Source: Rhizophagus irregularis (Eukaryota; Glomeromycota; Glomeromycetes; Glomerales; Glomeraceae). Taken from it: DNA of 64,000 nt. The notes under the pieces are model-generated. The model saw only the letters and a program-made list of their open reading frames with translations, was not told where the DNA came from and did no database searches. Within the stretch, counting starts at the first letter, position 1. The number at the start of each line of letters is the position of its first letter. Location of the stretch: the NCBI RefSeq assembly GCF_026210795.1, contig NC_089448.1, forward strand, positions 2,356,001-2,420,000. The letters run 5' to 3'. The position numbers and the translations under genes are program-made. Of the stretch, positions 59,700 through 64,000 are shown piece by piece.

Positions 59700-62126
59700 C
59701 GGTGACGACGATTTTGATGCATCACATAATATCACATTAAACGCATAATTATGCAATAAATGCATAATTTAAGTTGATCGCGTCATAAAATCACATAATT
59801 TAATTTATCACATATCAGAATGCATAATCTGCAGTTATCCGCAGTATAAAATTTACTACGGATTATCATTTCGATAATTCGATCTTTTTTTCTTTCGCAA
59901 TGTCAAAAAAACCAAAAACTGCATCAGTTCATACCAGATGTAATGAATATAAAGATATTTTCCGAGTTGATGACAGCATTCTTTTTTGCAATTATTGCAA
60001 CATTTCTGTAGATTGGAAGCGTAAATCTACTGTAGATAATCATTGTAAAAGCCAGAAACACATTTCTAACGTAAAAAGTCAAGAAAAAACCCAAAATAAT
60101 ACACAACTTACTCTTTCATCTACTCAGGCAGCTGCTGAAGCAAAAAAGCAACTTATTGAAGACCTTATAGAGGCATTTGCAACAGCAGACATTCCTCTTG
60201 AAAAGGTCAATTCTTTACTTTCATTTTTTAAAAAATACATTAAAAACGGAGGGTCTATTCCTCAAGCTCCTACCCCTTAGACAAAATTATTTGCCTAACG
60301 TTTTTGACAAACACTTTCAGTCACTTAAACTACTTTTTGATTCAAAACCAGTGGCTATAATTATGGATGAAACCACTGATGACTGTGCTCGAAGTGTTGT
60401 CAACACCATTTTTTGTTATCGCAATGAAACAAAACTAGTTTCGGTTGACTTTCTTGAACGTGCGAATAATACCACAATGGGGCAAGTTCTCACTACTATT
60501 CTTGCTCATTTTAATATATCCTTCAACTTGCCTCGCCTATTTCTTACGGACTCAGCAGCATACATGAAAAAATGCCATCGTGAAGTCCTATCTCCACTAA
60601 TGCCTCAATTAACGCATGTGCCATGTTGTGCACATATTATAAATCTTATCGGGTACGTATAATTTATTTCTATTTATAAAGAGGGGGCAAATTTCACGGC
60701 ATAGCATTTAATATTTTTGTATTTTTTTTTTCTTTTTTCAATTATTTTGTATTTTAATTTTCATGTTCCAAGTATTTATATAATCTAATATGAAAAAGTT
60801 TTAATTAATAAAAACAAATTGGTTTTCCTCTACTATATATTAAAAATTAAAGGGATATGTGGAGAACATTACCTCAGTTTAATATTTTAAAGTCTTTTTT
60901 GGATAAAATTAAAGAGGTTTTCGTTAATTCTCCTGCCCGAAGAGGTAGATATTTGGCTTATTTGAAAATGCATGGAATTTTCTCACCATGCAAAATTCCT
61001 TTGTATAACAAAACACGATGGAACTCTTGGTTTCGGATGGTTTCATATGCAAAGGATCATATTGTCTATTGGCTTTCTTTTTTTAAAGAAGAATTCAATA
61101 ATGATAAAAAACACAACACTTTGGCTGCTATTAATTCTTGCTTGGAAAATGAACAAGAATTAGGAATAATCACAATCTACCTTAATTTCATTACTTCCTA
61201 TGCTAAAGAATTTGTTCAGGATCTTGATTTTTTCCAACAATTAAAAAAACCAGTTTTTCCTTTTGTAGAATTACGCCTTCAACAGCTTACTGCATATATT
61301 GAAACATATAGGAATTCAGATGATTTTGGTCTTTCTTTAGAAAACTTGATTAATAGTCTCCGATTTAATACACATGAATTCTATTCCATTTTTCGAGCAG
61401 CATTTGAGGCAGCTTATGCCAAGTTTGCTGCACACATTCCTAATCACCCAGCTCGGCTACTTTTCCATGCATGCCAAGTATTTGACCTCAAATTTATTCA
61501 TTCTGGAGATGTTTTACGAAAAAATATTCGGCAATATAACAAAATTAAAGAATTTGATAATCCATCAGATGAATTAATACGAGAATGGGGAATTTATTGT
61601 GGATTAGACAATGAACTTTTGGGCGAAATGGAATTGGATCAATATTGGGTAGATAAGGCAACACAACTGCCAATCCTTTCTAATATCGCAATGGATTACA
61701 TCTGGTTGCCGATTTCAAGTTGTACCGTTGAACGAAGCTTTTCTACGTATAATTCTCTATTAGACAGTGATCGTCAAAACTTGTCTCAAGATTCTCTTAA
61801 AAGATTAAATATGATATATTTTAATGGTGTTAAAATTTAGGAATTAAGACTTAGGGAACGGGAATTTAGATTTATGCAATATCACTTTTAAATAAAATAA
61901 ATGAAATTTTAATTCAATTTACTAATATTTTTATTTATAATAACTTAATTTACACGATTTATTTTCAGTTTTTACTATAATAAAACTGCGCATAATTTTA
62001 CATAATTACAAATTTTGGCGCATAATTTATGCATAATTGTAAAAAATACGCATTCCTTAAAATGCATATTTGGCTTTTGTTGCATACATAATTCATGATT
62101 TATTACCGCATAAAATCATCGTCCCT
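59700..62126 (+). mobile_element. hAT transposon inserted in the tRNA-like head
   Basis: Left TIR CGGTGACGACGATTTTGATGC, and inverted right end CAGGGACGATGATTTTATGC (a CAGGG-type hAT terminus). Subterminal zones are full of GCATAATT/AATTATGC words (59730-59835; 61985-62110). The 8-bp target duplication is not clear (GAGT is shared), so the insertion is old or the ends have drifted. It encodes the transposase described separately. Confidence 0.8.
59900..61840 (+). pseudogene. hAT transposase, one-base frameshift
   Basis: Frame starts MSKKPKTASVHTRC. N-terminal zinc finger CNYC...HCKSQKH (about residues 34-55, CGGBP1/BED-like), then a catalytic core with IIMDETTDD (first Asp), LFLTDSAAYMKK (second Asp), TRWNSW, and the C-terminal dimerisation block WLPISSCTVERSFSTYNSLL with catalytic Glu in ERSFS. 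An intron (60653-60852) joins NLIG to DMWRTLPQ. One extra C in the CCCC run near 60270 shifts frame between GSIPQAPT and LRQNYLPNVF; otherwise about 580 residues are open. It could only be active if read without that shift. Confidence 0.85.
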
Positions 62127-62184
62127 GACTCAGGCTTAATGAGGGTCTCAGTCACTTACCACTGAGAAAGGGTGATCAACCCTT
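62127..62184 (-). mobile_element. tRNA-headed retroposon, 5' head
   Basis: The part of the retroposon on the far side of the hAT insertion. On the minus strand it opens AAGGGTTGATCACCC then TTTCTCAGTGGTAAG (A-box-like). Joined to 59699 leftward it reconstructs the spacing of a tRNA-derived promoter. Confidence 0.6.
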
Positions 62185-62332
62185 TTAATCGTCTTTTTAC
62201 AATCACTAGGTACCGAGATATTTAGCAAAATGTTAAATGGCGCAGTAAACGTAAATCAAGGAATATAATAATGCCAATGCTTAACATTTTGTTAAATAAC
62301 TCATCAGCCAGTGATCGTAAAAGGATAAAACT
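62185..62332. mobile_element. Pogo-like element, copy 3, continued
   Basis: Resumes the sequence of copy 1 at 12404-12549 (TCACTAGGTACC..., AGCAAAATGTTAAATGGCGC, ending GGATAAAACT) and is then broken again by the next element. The right end lies beyond the window. Confidence 0.8.
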
Positions 62333-62430
62333 CTCCCGTTGCCCTCACGACAATTTTTACATAAAAATAAAATAATTTTTTTCAAAGTTTTTTATTAATT
62401 TTTCTTTTATTTTTATCCTTCCTCTGGCCT

Positions 62431-63297
62431 ATGGCCTCTTCTCATGACTTCTCAACTTTGAGTTGGGATGAAGTTCTTTCTAAACTTCGCGAAGTTGAGG
62501 ACCTTTGCGCTAAGTGCGCCCTTAAACAAGAAACTCTTTTTGCTCGTTACAACTCTCTTTCTGATAACTCTTCCGCCAAGTCACGTGCTTACCTCGCTTT
62601 TGGCCCCCTTCGCCTACTAGACGACTCTCTTTCTGAACAAAAACGCCTTTTACACTTGCGCTTGGACTCTCTTTTCGTCTACTGCGGATTCAAAAAAGGA
62701 TTTCGCTATCCCCCTGTTGACGATCATCCATCACATGATGATCCAATGAATGATGATCCACCTCCTCTTCCATTAGCTATTTGGGCTTCTAAACACGAGG
62801 CTGATCCTAATATCATCTTAGATTTATGTACCCCTTCTATGCGATACACCAATCGTTTACGCCCTTCACGGCGTACTCCTAAATTTCTTTGTAAACGCGT
62901 ATCCTCTATGATTTCCCCTGCATCCTTTAAGCGCGCACAGAAAATTAAAACTAAATTGTCTTTTGCGCGTTTGGTTTTATCCCCTTCTACAATACGTTTA
63001 TTGGTTCCACCTTTACCACGTCCTTCCGAGCCTAAGAATTCTTTTCAAAACAATTTTCCGGATTCCTCTCTTATTACTTCCCAAATTTCAGCTTTAGTAG
63101 ATACCGCTGATTATGACAATATCGTTCCTCCTCTAGCTTCTCCGGTCCTTTCTTTAAATAGTATTCCTGCGGAAATTTTTCCTGCGACTTCTGCTTCAGC
63201 CTTCCCTCATGATCACACACAGTGTTCACCTTACACTTTCACAATACGTACCATCCTGGATGGACGGATACGTCCTACTCGAAATGTTCGGCTCTAA
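62431..63297 (+). CDS. Element-encoded protein of unknown family (288 codons)
   Basis: MASSHDFSTLSWDEVLSKLREVEDLC... is open to 63297. Residues 10-90 look helical with a Cys pair (DLCAKC) and an LDSLFVYCGFKKGF stretch. A Pro/Asp-rich linker (about 95-115) and a basic region (RLRPSRRTPKFLCKR, about 143-160) follow. It reads like a nucleic-acid-binding first protein of a retroelement, but I recognise no family. Sense-looking sequence shifts to frame +2 at about 63225 and on to 63650, and back to frame 1 (63700-64000). So either two overlapping frames or two frameshifts are present. Confidence 0.5.
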   Translation: MASSHDFSTLSWDEVLSKLREVEDLCAKCALKQETLFARYNSLSDNSSAKSRAYLAFGPLRLLDDSLSEQKRLLHLRLDSLFVYCGFKKGFRYPPVDDHPSHDDPMNDDPPPLPLAIWASKHEADPNIILDLCTPSMRYTNRLRPSRRTPKFLCKRVSSMISPASFKRAQKIKTKLSFARLVLSPSTIRLLVPPLPRPSEPKNSFQNNFPDSSLITSQISALVDTADYDNIVPPLASPVLSLNSIPAEIFPATSASAFPHDHTQCSPYTFTIRTILDGRIRPTRNVRL

Positions 63298-64000
63298 CTG
63301 TTTATATTCTATTCGACGAGGCAACTGTTACTTCCTTTTGGACCCCACTCCTGATTCGGATAATTGTTATTCGATTCATACCAATTCTCCTCTTCTTTCA
63401 ACTACTGATCCCTTTCAATTTACATCTGATCGTCCTTCTCCTAACTTAAAATTTATTTTATCAAAATTTTTAACCTTTTTCTTTTACCGACAAAACCGTA
63501 TTCCCTCTCATGCTCGACGTAAATATTTTAATAGATTACGCCAGCTTTTATTAACACAACGTGTTACCTCTCTTGCTCGTTGGTCATCTTCTCATCGTAA
63601 TAATAGACGTACTCGTACTTTTATTCAATTTCGATATCATCAATCTTGCTTTTACCTTGGCCTTTATTTTGGTTGTCCGTTTTGCAAGACTCTGCTGCCT
63701 ATGTTATGTCTCAATTTCGTCATGCTTGTCATATTCATGACAAAAAACTTGTTCACACTCCTTCCCCTCCTTCTTCCCCTCCTTTCAGTTTACCTTGTAA
63801 CCGTGTGTCTAAAAGACATGCTGATGGTTTTTATAAAGACGTAACTTCCCGACGCCTAGGAATTTCCTACCGCAAATCTTATGCTTTTCACCATGTTCTT
63901 GAGGACGACAATGGTTCACTTTCTGCACGAACTCTTATCTCATATTCTGCTCACCAATCCATCTCCCACTCTACGAAGAAACAACTTGCCCGTCAAGTAC
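63225..64000 (+). pseudogene. Continuation in shifted frames
   Basis: In frame 2: YVPSWMDGYVLLEMFGSN, then RRGNCYFLLDPTPDSDNC to KYFNRLRQLLLTQRVTSLA (about 63235-63590). Then frame 1 from about 63690: DSAAYVMSQFRHACHIHDKK, then SRRLGISYRKSYAFHHVLED to the window end. Both stretches share the composition of the frame before them and look like one protein broken twice. No motif is recognised. Confidence 0.45.

Larger units (their letters stand above)
62333..64000 (+). mobile_element. Unrecognised coding element, 5' part (runs off window)
   Basis: The sequence departs from the pogo-like copy at 62333 (CTCCCGTTGCCC). A leader of about 100 bp precedes an ATG. Base composition and codon use (many CTT, CCT, TCC, GAT) differ clearly from host genes, which indicates a mobile element. 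No TIR or LTR is visible because the 3' end is outside. An insertion in such a repeat and a GC-rich coding body are compatible with a LINE or another retroelement. Confidence 0.6.

Noticed and set aside
62127-62184. A real tRNA gene
   Set aside because: Only A-box-like and B-box-like pieces survive, separated by 2.4 kb of hAT; no cloverleaf can be drawn.

Overview
The window is very AT-rich eukaryotic DNA. Its genes have many short introns with GT..AG ends, and most of the remaining sequence is transposable elements. Intron style, base composition, the fungal gene set (RHO1, SEC18/NSF, cofilin, ALY/REF, TDP1, HUB1) and the FAR1/MULE, hAT and non-LTR remnants fit a glomeromycotinan (arbuscular mycorrhizal) fungus such as Rhizophagus. 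This assignment is an inference; no rRNA marker is present.

Conserved genes lie in three islands. Island 1 (1-7251) holds the start of an Rtt103/RPRD1-like CID protein (-), tyrosyl-DNA phosphodiesterase TDP1 (+, 10 exons), a divergent Hub1/UBL5 (-, 4 exons), a single-pass membrane protein (-) and an MNWTGG-type protein (+). A lone ALY/REF mRNA-export factor lies at 17.3-18.5 kb (-). Island 2 (42.4-47.3 kb) holds NSF/Sec18 (-, 15 exons) divergent from ADF/cofilin (+). Island 3 (53.7-55.0 kb) is a RHO1 GTPase. The genes are housekeeping and unrelated in pathway; no operon-like logic is expected.

The rest is a stack of nested mobile elements. 9.6-14.5 kb: a TA-flanked TIR element split by a retroposon, and a foldback tract split by a pogo-like element and by a poly(A) retroposon. 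20-23 kb: TIR elements in a pyrimidine tract and a MITE inside a MITE. 27.3-31.8 kb: a FAR1-type MULE whose transposase gene is interrupted by two small elements with 9-bp target duplications. 32-35 kb: MULE-like non-autonomous elements with 9-bp duplications, one hosting a Tc1-like element, plus pogo-like and other MITEs. 36.9-40.1 kb: a roughly 180-bp tandem array cut by a 1.2-kb nested foldback, a retroposon and a MITE. 56-57.4 kb: a 5'-truncated LINE. 58.2-64 kb: a pogo-like element split by a tRNA-headed retroposon, itself split by a hAT transposon, then by an unrecognised coding element that runs off the end.

The most unusual signal is a short palindromic module (arms GATTCGTCTC/GAGACGAATC, with conserved flanks) found about 19 times inside otherwise unrelated element families.
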